Positions 49,495 to 57,414 of a stretch of 64,000 nt of DNA are shown one piece after another. Under the pieces are notes generated by a model. The model worked only from the letters and a program-made list of their open reading frames with translations, had not been told where the DNA came from and searched no databases. The DNA is taken from positions 1 to 64,000 of the forward strand of contig NZ_CP033068.1 of assembly GCF_003668995.1 (NCBI RefSeq). The letters are read 5' to 3'. Position numbers and translations under genes: made by a program. Within the stretch, counting starts at the first letter, position 1. Every line of letters begins with the position of its first letter. Source of the DNA: Flavobacterium sp. 140616W15. GTDB taxonomy: Bacteria > Bacteroidota > Bacteroidia > Flavobacteriales > Flavobacteriaceae.

Positions 49495-49996
49495 TTTTTT
49501 TGCCACAGATTAAAATGATTTTCACAGATTTTTTTAAGTGTTTTATGAAATATATCTTTTGTATTGAAGGGATTTTGTTTGGAAATTAACAAGTAATCCT
49601 ATTTCTGAGCTAGATAACTTCATGTAATTTATAATCTGAGCTATATGTTCATTTGAAAATTCCTTTATTGCTTTTACCTCTAAAACGATATCTTCATTAA
49701 TAATAAAATCTGCATAAAATTTATGAGGCAAAACTTTGCCTTTGTATTCAATTGAATATTCCTTTTCTCTTTCAAAAGGAATATTATTTTCTTTAAATTC
49801 TATTTCTAAAGCGTCTTTGTAAACTATTTCTAATAAGCCTGGTCCAAGATTTCGGTGTACTTCCATACAAATGCCAATAATTTTATAAGTCTCACTTTCT
49901 TTATAATGTCGCATAAATTAATTTGTTCTCCATGATTAAATGTAGGTAAAATAATATAAAAATCATTTAAAATCCTATTAATCTGTGGCAAAAAAA
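49495..49996. mobile_element. 502-bp cassette with perfect 19-bp inverted ends carrying a GxxExxY gene
   Basis: The ends are TTTTTTTGCCACAGATTAA at 49495-49513 and its exact reverse complement at 49978-49996. The interior holds one gene (GxxExxY) plus a CACAGATT sub-repeat at 49522-49529. The left end lies 11 bases upstream of the sigma-54 activator start, and the right end four bases from the miaB stop. No target-site duplication is evident. The end sequence recurs alone at 5008-5026. Confidence 0.6.
49543..49914 (-). CDS. GxxExxY protein, PD-(D/E)XK-like
   Basis: 123 residues. It opens with MRHYKESETYKIIGICMEVHRNLGPGLLEIVYKDALEIEF; the motif GLLEIVY is the GxxExxY signature. Then come PFEREKEYSIEYKGKVLPHKFYADFIINEDIVLEVKAI, where the D and ExK match a PD-(D/E)XK nuclease core, and HIAQIINYMKLSSSEIGLLVNF, typical of the family. 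The family is widespread, often in many copies per Flavobacterium genome, with no proven function. The gene lies inside a 502-bp inverted-repeat cassette, so it may be mobile or act on its own repeats. Confidence 0.88.
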   Translation of the reverse strand: MRHYKESETYKIIGICMEVHRNLGPGLLEIVYKDALEIEFKENNIPFEREKEYSIEYKGKVLPHKFYADFIINEDIVLEVKAIKEFSNEHIAQIINYMKLSSSEIGLLVNFQTKSLQYKRYIS

Positions 49997-50000
49997 GTAA

Positions 50001-51446
50001 TCAATTCATGTTGCTCAATCCTATCGCTTCACCTTTTAATGTACCACTGGTGCAACTTGTGATTTTGACATTTACAAAATCACCAATTTTATAATCTTCT
50101 TTAGGAAAAACTACAGTAATACTTTGTGAATTTCTTCCAGAGAATTCTTCTTTAGATTTTTTAGAAACTTTTTCAACTAAAACTTCTACAGTTTGACCGA
50201 TAAATTCTTCAGAACGAAACCAAGCGTGTTTTTGTTGTAGATCAACAATTTCTTGTAATCTTCTAGCTTTAGTTTCTTCGGTAACATCATCTTCCATTTT
50301 TCTTCCAGCCAAAGTTCCAGGACGTTCAGAATACGAATACATATAACCAAAATTATACTTTACATATTCCATTAAGCTCATTGTATCTTGGTGATCTTGC
50401 TCTGTTTCTGTTGGAAAACCAGCAATCATATCTTGTGATATTGAACTATTTGGAATTATTGTTTTGATTTTGTCAATCAAAGTCATGTATTCTTCACGTG
50501 TATGCAGTCGGTTCATCTCTTTTAGGATTCTGTTACTTCCAGACTGAACCGGTAAATGGATGTGTTTACAAATGTTAGGATATTTTGCAATAATATGTAA
50601 AACACTTTCGTGCATATCTTGTGGATTCGAGGTCGAGAAACGAATACGCATTTTAGGATAAGTCACAGCTACCATTTCTAATAATTGGTCGAAATTTACT
50701 GCCGTTGCCTTTTGCATATCTGATGCACTAACAAAGTCTTTTTTTAATCCACCACCGTACCATAAGTAACTATCTACGTTCTGGCCTAATAGTGTAATTT
50801 CTTTAAAGCCTTTGTTCCATAGATCTTGAATTTCATTCATAATACTCTGAGGTTCACGGCTACGCTCGCGTCCACGAGTAAAAGGTACCACGCAAAAGGT
50901 GCACATATTATCACAGCCACGGGTTATCGAAACTAATGCTGTGATTCCGTTGCTCATTAATCGAACAGGCGAAATATCACCATAAGTTTCATCTTTGGAT
51001 AAAATTACGTTTATAGCATCGCGTCCTTCTTCGACTTCGCTTAATAAATTAGGTAAATCTTTGTAAGCATCAGGGCCAACAACAAGATCTACTATTTTTT
51101 CTTCTTCTAGAAACTGACTTTTTAAACGTTCAGCCATACATCCCAAAACTCCAACTTTCATTTTTGGGTTAATACGTTTTACAGCATTGTATTTTTCCAA
51201 ACGTTTACGAATAGTTTGCTCAGCTTTGTCACGAATAGAACAGGTGTTTACTAGAACCAAATCAGCTTCTTCAAGAACCGAAGTTGTGTTGTAGCCACCA
51301 TCAGATAAAATTGAAGCTACAATTTCGCTATCTGAAAAATTCATCGCGCAACCATAACTTTCTATAAAGAGTTTTTTAGTATTCTCAGGTTTATTTTCTA
51401 AAACAAGACTTTCGCCTTGTTTGCTTTCTTCAATAATCTTTTCCAT
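50001..51446 (-). CDS. miaB: tRNA-2-methylthio-N6-dimethylallyladenosine synthase
   Basis: A 481-residue radical-SAM methylthiotransferase that adds the 2-methylthio group to i6A37 of tRNAs. The N-terminal cluster Cys are in ESYGCAMNFSD, VNTCSIRDKAE and LGCMAERL. The radical-SAM CxxxCxxC motif is GCDNMCTFCVVPFTRGRE. The TRAM domain at the C-terminus includes QSITVVFPKEDYKIGDFVNVKI. The length is slightly longer than E. coli MiaB because of an N-terminal extension of about 25 residues. Confidence 0.96.
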   Translation of the reverse strand: MEKIIEESKQGESLVLENKPENTKKLFIESYGCAMNFSDSEIVASILSDGGYNTTSVLEEADLVLVNTCSIRDKAEQTIRKRLEKYNAVKRINPKMKVGVLGCMAERLKSQFLEEEKIVDLVVGPDAYKDLPNLLSEVEEGRDAINVILSKDETYGDISPVRLMSNGITALVSITRGCDNMCTFCVVPFTRGRERSREPQSIMNEIQDLWNKGFKEITLLGQNVDSYLWYGGGLKKDFVSASDMQKATAVNFDQLLEMVAVTYPKMRIRFSTSNPQDMHESVLHIIAKYPNICKHIHLPVQSGSNRILKEMNRLHTREEYMTLIDKIKTIIPNSSISQDMIAGFPTETEQDHQDTMSLMEYVKYNFGYMYSYSERPGTLAGRKMEDDVTEETKARRLQEIVDLQQKHAWFRSEEFIGQTVEVLVEKVSKKSKEEFSGRNSQSITVVFPKEDYKIGDFVNVKITSCTSGTLKGEAIGLSNMN

Positions 51447-51562
51447 AAGTCACTTTCAAAAGTGTATTTTAATAAGGACACAAATGTACGATTATTTGAG
51501 TGATTATGACAAGATGTCAGATGAAGATTTAACATTGTTTTTGTATTTTTACTTAACATGAA

Positions 51563-51591
51563 AAAACTCTCTTTGTTTTAAAGAGAGTTTT
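51563..51591 (-). terminator. terminator of the glycerol operon
   Basis: A 12-bp perfect stem, AAAACTCTCTTT/AAAGAGAGTTTT, with loop GTTTT, 29 bases after the stop of the last gene (51620). Confidence 0.88.
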
Positions 51592-51619
51592 AACAAACAA
51601 ATTAAAAACCTAAATGAGT

Positions 51620-52411
51620 TTAGAACAGATTGACTTCTAGTTGCAATCTGGCAATTTTGTTTTCAGGATTCCACATTGCGGTTGCTGAAACAGGTAATTT
51701 ATAATTAAAAACAGAAATTTCTTTGGTTGCTTTTATTCCCGTATTTACAATACCGAAACTGCTTTCTGTTTTATTTGAGTATAGAAAAGTATCTCCATTA
51801 AGCGCATAGCCTGCTCCTAAGAAAACGTCTAAATTTACTTTTTGGTTTCTGATAGCGGGATAACTGAATTCGGTATAAGTTGTGTATTTGCTTTTGTAGC
51901 TGTTATTGCTATTAAGTTGTCTGTCTTTTAAACCGCTGTAAAGTATTATATCAACTTCTACTCGCAATGGAAAAGATTCCGGGAAACGATACGAAGTTCT
52001 TAAGTCTATAAGATGCGTCGATGTGAGTTTGTTGTAATTAAATACTTCAGGGTTTTCAATACCAGTAGTATTAAACAAATCCCATAATCCAATTGAAAAA
52101 TTATTTTTTTGATATTGAATGTAGTAGTTTATTTCACGGTATTTCCCGTCAAATCCTGCACCACCCCATATTCCGACTGTAAAATTTCTTTTTTTATCAA
52201 ATGTGTAATGAATATTTCCAGTAGCAGTCATACCGTCATTAATGACAAGTCCTCTCCATAGGTGGCTTGTTTTTAAGTCAACATTAAAGTCTAAACGGGA
52301 TGGTTCTGTGTTTTCTGTTGAAACGAAACTACTATCCGAATCCGCTGTTTTTTGAGCGTATCCAGTTAGCCCTATAATTGAGATTATAGAGAAAAATAGT
52401 GTTTTTTTCAT
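51620..52411 (-). CDS. outer-membrane beta-barrel protein of the glycerol operon
   Basis: 263 residues with a signal peptide (MKKTLFFSIISIIGLTGYAQ). The body is rich in amphipathic strands (RLDFNVDLKTSHLWRGLVINDGMTATGNIHYTF, FTVGIWGGAGFDGKYREINYYIQYQ, FSIGLWDLFNTTG, LRVEVDIILYSGL, LDVFLGAGYAL) and ends NKIARLQLEVNLF with the C-terminal Phe typical of outer-membrane proteins. The HLWRGLVIN opening resembles TorF/Gcw-type putative porins. It is 26 bases downstream of glpF, so it may be the outer-membrane entry for glycerol or glycerophosphodiesters; this is inferred only from the operon. Confidence 0.7.
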   Translation of the reverse strand: MKKTLFFSIISIIGLTGYAQKTADSDSSFVSTENTEPSRLDFNVDLKTSHLWRGLVINDGMTATGNIHYTFDKKRNFTVGIWGGAGFDGKYREINYYIQYQKNNFSIGLWDLFNTTGIENPEVFNYNKLTSTHLIDLRTSYRFPESFPLRVEVDIILYSGLKDRQLNSNNSYKSKYTTYTEFSYPAIRNQKVNLDVFLGAGYALNGDTFLYSNKTESSFGIVNTGIKATKEISVFNYKLPVSATAMWNPENKIARLQLEVNLF

Positions 52412-52437
52412 GATTTCTTATTTTATAAAAGAGATAT

Positions 52438-53166
52438 TTAAAGTAATGCCATATATAAGAGTGCTGCTAAACCTGATCCTATGATTGGTCCTATAATCGG
52501 AATCCATGCATAGTCCCAATTGCTACTTCCTTTAAAAAGAAGGGCGTGTGTGATACGAGGGCCCAAATCTCTCGCAGGATTAATAGCGTAACCTGTAGTA
52601 CCACCTAAAGAGAGTCCAATTGCCCATACTAAAATAGCAACTGGTAAAGCTCCAATAGAACCTAGACCTATTTTGACATCTGTGGCTGAGTTAAAGCTAA
52701 GCTCTGGACCTGCAATGTAGAAGATTACGAAAATAAGAACGAAAGCTCCGATTATTTCGCTAATTAAATTTGATACGTTGTTTCTAATTGCTGGTATAGT
52801 ACTAAAACAGGCTAATTTCGAGCCTTCATCCTCGGTGATAGAGAAGTGATCTTTATGGAATAGCCAAACTAAGAATGCGCCGAGCATAGCTCCTAGTAAT
52901 TGTGCGATGATGTAGGAAGCAACTTGACTCCAAGCAAATTTTCCTATAATGGCTAATCCAAGTGTTACTGCAGGGTTTAGATGCGCGCCACTAATTGGTC
53001 CTGAAACGGTTACGCCTACAAAGACTGCAAATGCCCATCCGGTAGTAATTACTATCCATCCAGAGTTGTTTCCTTTTGTTCCTTTAAGAACCACGTTTGC
53101 TACAACTCCGTTACCTAATAAGATAACGAGCATTGTGCCGATAATTTCTGCGATAAATGGTGACAT
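52438..53166 (-). CDS. glpF: glycerol facilitator/aquaporin (MIP family)
   Basis: 242 residues with six TM segments and both pore motifs: SGAHLNPAVTLGLA (about 58-71) and GYAINPARDLGPR (about 189-201, with the Asp after NPAR that marks glycerol-conducting members). It opens MSPFIAEIIGTMLVILLGNGVVANVVLKGTKGNNSGW, like other GlpF. It moves glycerol across the inner membrane for trapping by GlpK, whose gene ends 26 bases upstream. Confidence 0.95.
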   Translation of the reverse strand: MSPFIAEIIGTMLVILLGNGVVANVVLKGTKGNNSGWIVITTGWAFAVFVGVTVSGPISGAHLNPAVTLGLAIIGKFAWSQVASYIIAQLLGAMLGAFLVWLFHKDHFSITEDEGSKLACFSTIPAIRNNVSNLISEIIGAFVLIFVIFYIAGPELSFNSATDVKIGLGSIGALPVAILVWAIGLSLGGTTGYAINPARDLGPRITHALLFKGSSNWDYAWIPIIGPIIGSGLAALLYMALL

Positions 53167-53192
53167 CTTCTTGTTTTTTAATGGTTTGTTTC

Positions 53193-54689
53193 CTAGTCTT
53201 CAATCCAGTTTGTAGTGCGACCTACAGCTTTGTTCCAGTTGTGTACCAATTTGTCTACTTCGGCTTTTGGCATTTCTGGAGAGAATTCGCGGTCAATTGA
53301 CCATTGCTCTTGAAGTTCGTCTATGCTTTTCCAGTATCCTACAGCTAATCCTGCTAAGTATGCAGCTCCTAATGCAGTTGTTTCTAAAGTTTTAGGTCTG
53401 ATTACTTTAAATCCGAATAAATCTGATTGAAATTGCAACATTAAATTATTGACAACAGCTCCGCCATCAACTCTTAGTTCTTTTCCTTCGTTCCCAAAGT
53501 CGGCCTCCATTGATTTTGCTAGATCGAATACTTGATATGCAATTCCTTCTATAGTAGCACGTGCTATGTGTGCATTTGTTGTTCCTCTAGTAATACCAAA
53601 AATTGCTCCTCTAGCATATTGATCCCAATGAGGTGCGCCTAATCCTGTTAAAGCAGGAACAAAATATACACCACCATTATCAGGTACGCTTGCTGCTAAA
53701 CTTTCGATTTCATCAGATGAATCGATCATTTTTGCACCATCTCTTAGCCATTGTACTGCTGCGCCACCAACAAATACACTTCCTTCTAGTGCATAAGTTG
53801 TTTTGCCGTTTATTTTCCAAGCAACTGTTGTAAGTAAATTGTTTTTAGAATAAACTGGCTTGTCGCCAGTATTCATTAGCATAAAACAACCAGTACCATA
53901 TGTGTTTTTTACCATTCCTGGTTCTGTGCATAGTTGTCCAAAAAGAGCAGCTTGTTGGTCACCAGCTACACCAGCGATTGGAATTTTTGTAGAAAATAAT
54001 GTTGTACAAGTTTCACCATATATTTCGCTACTTTGTTTTATTTCAGGTAGCATTGCTTTTGGAATATTAAATAATTCCAATAATTCGTTATCCCATTCTA
54101 ATGTGTGAATGTTCATTAGTAAGGTTCTACTTGCGTTAGAAACATCTGTCATAAACATCTTGCCTCTGGTTAGTTTCCAGATTAGCCATGTGTCTACAGT
54201 TCCAAAGCATAGTTTTCCTTGTTCTGCTTTTTCGCGTGCACCTTTAACGTTATCTAAGATCCATTTTAACTTAGTTCCAGAAAAATAAGCATCTAGTTTT
54301 AATCCAGTTTTTTCTTGGATCATGTCTGTAAGGCCTTGTGCTTTTAATTCGTCACAATATTTTGCTGTTCGGCGATCTTGCCAAACAATAGCGTTGTATA
54401 ATGGTTCGCTAGTTTCTCTGTCCCAGACAATTGTTGTTTCACGTTGGTTAGTAATTCCGATTGCAGCAATTTCTTTTCCTGAAATCCCCATCTTTGCAAT
54501 AACTTCGGCAGCAACGCTAATTTGTGAATACCAGATTTCATTAGGATCATGTTCAACCCATCCCGGTTTTGGGAAGATTTGTTCATAAGGTTTTTGTGAA
54601 ATACTTGCTATTTTGCCATCATGGTTGAATATGATGGCTCGAGAGGAGGTGGTACCTTGATCTAGTGTTAGGATAAATTTGTTTTCCAT
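53193..54689 (-). CDS. glpK: glycerol kinase
   Basis: A 498-residue FGGY-family kinase that makes sn-glycerol 3-phosphate from glycerol and ATP. It shows [22 protein letters not shown] (phosphate loop), [60 protein letters not shown] (FGGY signature 1) and [20 protein letters not shown] (signature 2). The length matches the family. It lies 12 bases after glpD and 26 before glpF in one operon. Confidence 0.97.
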   Translation of the reverse strand: MENKFILTLDQGTTSSRAIIFNHDGKIASISQKPYEQIFPKPGWVEHDPNEIWYSQISVAAEVIAKMGISGKEIAAIGITNQRETTIVWDRETSEPLYNAIVWQDRRTAKYCDELKAQGLTDMIQEKTGLKLDAYFSGTKLKWILDNVKGAREKAEQGKLCFGTVDTWLIWKLTRGKMFMTDVSNASRTLLMNIHTLEWDNELLELFNIPKAMLPEIKQSSEIYGETCTTLFSTKIPIAGVAGDQQAALFGQLCTEPGMVKNTYGTGCFMLMNTGDKPVYSKNNLLTTVAWKINGKTTYALEGSVFVGGAAVQWLRDGAKMIDSSDEIESLAASVPDNGGVYFVPALTGLGAPHWDQYARGAIFGITRGTTNAHIARATIEGIAYQVFDLAKSMEADFGNEGKELRVDGGAVVNNLMLQFQSDLFGFKVIRPKTLETTALGAAYLAGLAVGYWKSIDELQEQWSIDREFSPEMPKAEVDKLVHNWNKAVGRTTNWIED

Positions 54690-54701
54690 AATGGTGTATT
54701 T

Positions 54702-56291
54702 TTAATGGTGTTTTTCTTGAAAATCTGACAAAATAAATCCGTTTGCAAGATGTTTAAATTCTGATATTTGTCTTTGAGCCCATGTCTCGTCGTGGCCTAG
54801 TTCTTTAGCTAATAAATGAGCTACTTTTTCGCATGAAGCAATTGCAGCTCGTGCATCTAAAAATAACAAACGAACCCTTCTAGCCAATACGTCATCAATG
54901 GTTCTAGCCATTTCATAACGAATTGCCCAAGCTACTTCTGCCATCGTATATTCGTAATCTGGATGTAGCTTTTCTTTTAATTCAGGCTCTTTTTCTTGTA
55001 ATTCTAATATTTTAGGAATATCAGTTCCGTATATATATAAATGATTTTCTCTAGCTTTTGCATCGGTTTGTTTGTTTCCGTGAATTGCAATATGCTCAGT
55101 TTTACATTTTAATTTTGGTAAATGATGTACAGTAATTGCTTTGTCTATAATGTCTTCTGCAATTTTTCTGTAGGTAGTCCATTTTCCTCCAGTAATGGTT
55201 ATTAATCCAGTTTCAGAAACAATGATTTTGTGACTTCTAGAAACTTCTTTGGTGCTTTTTCCTTCTTTTTCTGGTGCAGCCAAAGGTCTTAACCCAGCAA
55301 AAACAGATAAAACATCAGCGCGAGTAGGTTTTTTTACTAAGAATCTTTGTGCAGTTTCTAATACGAATTCAATTTCTGTTTCTAATGCAATTGGCTCTAA
55401 GCTATGTTTTTTAATTAAAGTATCAGTTGTTCCAACTACTACTTTATTATGCCATGGCACAGCAAATAACACTCTTCCGTCACTTGTTTTAGGAATCATT
55501 AATGCTTGGTCGCTAGGTAAAAATGATTTGTCGAATACAAGATGAATTCCTTGGCTCGGAACAATATATTTTTTGTACACAGTGTCGTTTAGCTTCATTA
55601 TTGCATTAGTGAAAACTCCAGTTGCATTTATGACAGCTTTACCTTTTATTTCGTGTTTTTCTCCAGATTCATGATCTATTATCTCAACACCTGTAACTTG
55701 GTTTTTGTCATTTTTTAATAAGCCAATAACTTTGGCGTAGTTTAAAAGACAAGCGCCATTTTCTACTGCAGTTTGTGCAATGTTTATAGCTAGACGAGAA
55801 TCATCAAATTGACCATCTTGGTAAACAACTCCGCTTACTAGACCTTTTGGTTCTACAGTAGGAAGTAATTCAATAGTTTTTTTCTTTGAAATATATTTAG
55901 ATCGCCCTAAACTTAGTCTTCCTGCTAACAAGTCGTAAATTGTAAGGCCTATAGTGTAGAAGTAGCCTCCCCACCAATTATAATTAGGTATAACGAAAGA
56001 TTGATTTTTAACTAGGTGACCTGCATTTTGAGCCATTAGTCCTCTTTCTTTTAAAGCTTCTGTTACTAGAGAAATATCACCTTGCTCTAGATAACGAACA
56101 CCTCCATGAACTAATTTAGTACTTCTGCTAGAAGTTCCTTTGGCAAAATCTACTGCTTCAATTAAAACAGTTTTGTATCCTCTGCTTGCGGCATCAAGAG
56201 CTGTCCCTAGTCCGCTAGCACCTCCTCCAATAATGATTACATCCCATTCGGAGGTTTGTTTTAGTTTTGCTAATTGTTCTATTCGTTTCAT
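54702..56291 (-). CDS. glpD: aerobic glycerol-3-phosphate dehydrogenase
   Basis: 529 residues. The FAD-binding Rossmann motif DVIIIGGGASGLGTALDAASRGYKTVLIE is followed by DFAKGTSSRSTKLVHGGVRYLEQGD, VNATGVFTN, VPSQGIHLVFD and GGKWTTYRKIAEDIID, with the GlpD C-terminal domain (TMAEVAWAIRYEMARTIDDVLARRVRLLFLDA). It oxidises glycerol 3-phosphate to dihydroxyacetone phosphate and feeds the quinone pool at the inner membrane. It is the first gene of the glp operon, divergent from glpR by 154 bases. Confidence 0.97.
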   Translation of the reverse strand: MKRIEQLAKLKQTSEWDVIIIGGGASGLGTALDAASRGYKTVLIEAVDFAKGTSSRSTKLVHGGVRYLEQGDISLVTEALKERGLMAQNAGHLVKNQSFVIPNYNWWGGYFYTIGLTIYDLLAGRLSLGRSKYISKKKTIELLPTVEPKGLVSGVVYQDGQFDDSRLAINIAQTAVENGACLLNYAKVIGLLKNDKNQVTGVEIIDHESGEKHEIKGKAVINATGVFTNAIMKLNDTVYKKYIVPSQGIHLVFDKSFLPSDQALMIPKTSDGRVLFAVPWHNKVVVGTTDTLIKKHSLEPIALETEIEFVLETAQRFLVKKPTRADVLSVFAGLRPLAAPEKEGKSTKEVSRSHKIIVSETGLITITGGKWTTYRKIAEDIIDKAITVHHLPKLKCKTEHIAIHGNKQTDAKARENHLYIYGTDIPKILELQEKEPELKEKLHPDYEYTMAEVAWAIRYEMARTIDDVLARRVRLLFLDARAAIASCEKVAHLLAKELGHDETWAQRQISEFKHLANGFILSDFQEKHH

Positions 56292-56445
56292 TGTTCAGTT
56301 TTATTTGTTTCGTATTTCTTTAAAATGCTTTCGAATAACAAACTTAATGAAATTAAACGAAACTAAATAAAATAAAGTGAAATTTATTTTATTATTTAAT
56401 TTTTGTATCTTTCGCCATGAAGAATCTTAATATTAAAGCGACATT

Positions 56446-57219
56446 ATGACCATTATCAACAGAAGACAAGAGGATATACTTAAAGAATTAGATCAAAAAG
56501 GATATGTAAATGTGGTTGATTTATGTGAATTGTTTAATGTTTCAACCGTAACTATACGAAAGGACCTGAATTTTTTAGAAAATGAAAAGTTACTGCATCG
56601 TACACATGGAGGTGCGAGCAAAAAGCCAATTTATGCTTTTGAAAGAGATGTTAGTGATAAGGAAACGTTACAGGTCGAGCAAAAAAAGCAAATAGCTAAA
56701 GAAGCCTTAAAATATATTAGTGAACATGATTACATTATATTGGGGTCAGGTTCGAATATTCATTATTTGTCTCGAATAATTACAGGATTCCAAAAACTAA
56801 CAGTACTTACTCCTTCATTAAAAGTGTCTTTAGAGCTTAGTAAAGAAATTAATATTGATACGATACAATTAGGTGGAGATATTCGAAATAGTTCTACTTC
56901 TGCGGTTGGTCCAATTGCTGAAGCGACTTTGAGTCAATTTTCATGTAATAAATTATTTCTGGGTACAGACGGAGTTCATTTAGAATTCGGACTTAGCACA
57001 TCTAATGCTTTAGAAGCACATTTAAATCAAGCTATGATCGAAGTAGCTGAAAAGGTTATAGTATTAGCGGATTCTACGAAAATGAATATTAGAGGTTTTG
57101 GTAAAATTTGTAATTTAAATAAAATAGATGTGTTGATTACTGATGAAGGTATCGATCCAGAGTCGAAAATAAAATTGGAAGAAATTGGAATAGACGTGGT
57201 TATCGCTAGTAAACTTTAG
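56446..57219 (+). CDS. glpR: DeoR-family repressor, probable GlpR
   Basis: 257 residues. The N-terminal HTH is INRRQEDILKELDQKGYVNVVDLCELFNVSTVTIRKDLNFLENEKLLHRTHGGA (DeoR signature). The C-terminal DeoRC sensor carries YIILGSGSNIHYL, IQLGGDIRNSSTSAVGPIAEATLSQFSCNKLFLGTDGVH and ADSTKMNIRGFGKICNLNKIDVLITDEG. Divergence from glpD-glpK-glpF makes it the likely repressor, released by glycerol 3-phosphate. The intergenic region has TTTCG/CGAAA words (56318, 56360) and a TATCTTTC element at 56406-56413. Confidence 0.9.
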   Translation: MTIINRRQEDILKELDQKGYVNVVDLCELFNVSTVTIRKDLNFLENEKLLHRTHGGASKKPIYAFERDVSDKETLQVEQKKQIAKEALKYISEHDYIILGSGSNIHYLSRIITGFQKLTVLTPSLKVSLELSKEINIDTIQLGGDIRNSSTSAVGPIAEATLSQFSCNKLFLGTDGVHLEFGLSTSNALEAHLNQAMIEVAEKVIVLADSTKMNIRGFGKICNLNKIDVLITDEGIDPESKIKLEEIGIDVVIASKL

Positions 57220-57388
57220 TTTGGAGGGGTTGTATATAAATTCGGTCATTTTATAAGATAAATGGGTGGGTATATTTGAATTTTATATTGTAGGAAAATT
57301 ATATTATTTTACATTTGTGTTTGTATACTTATAAGTGGTATAAAATATTTTTAAAATTTAGTAAAGTGCAATATTTAAAAAAAATAGA

Positions 57389-57396
57389 TACTTTTG
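57389..57396 (+). promoter_or_regulatory. Bacteroidetes -7 element TACTTTTG of topA
   Basis: The sequence matches TAnnTTTG exactly, 19 bases before the topA ATG at 57415, which implies a very short leader. Confidence 0.5.
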
Positions 57397-57414
57397 TTCC
57401 AGAAAAATAGAGTA

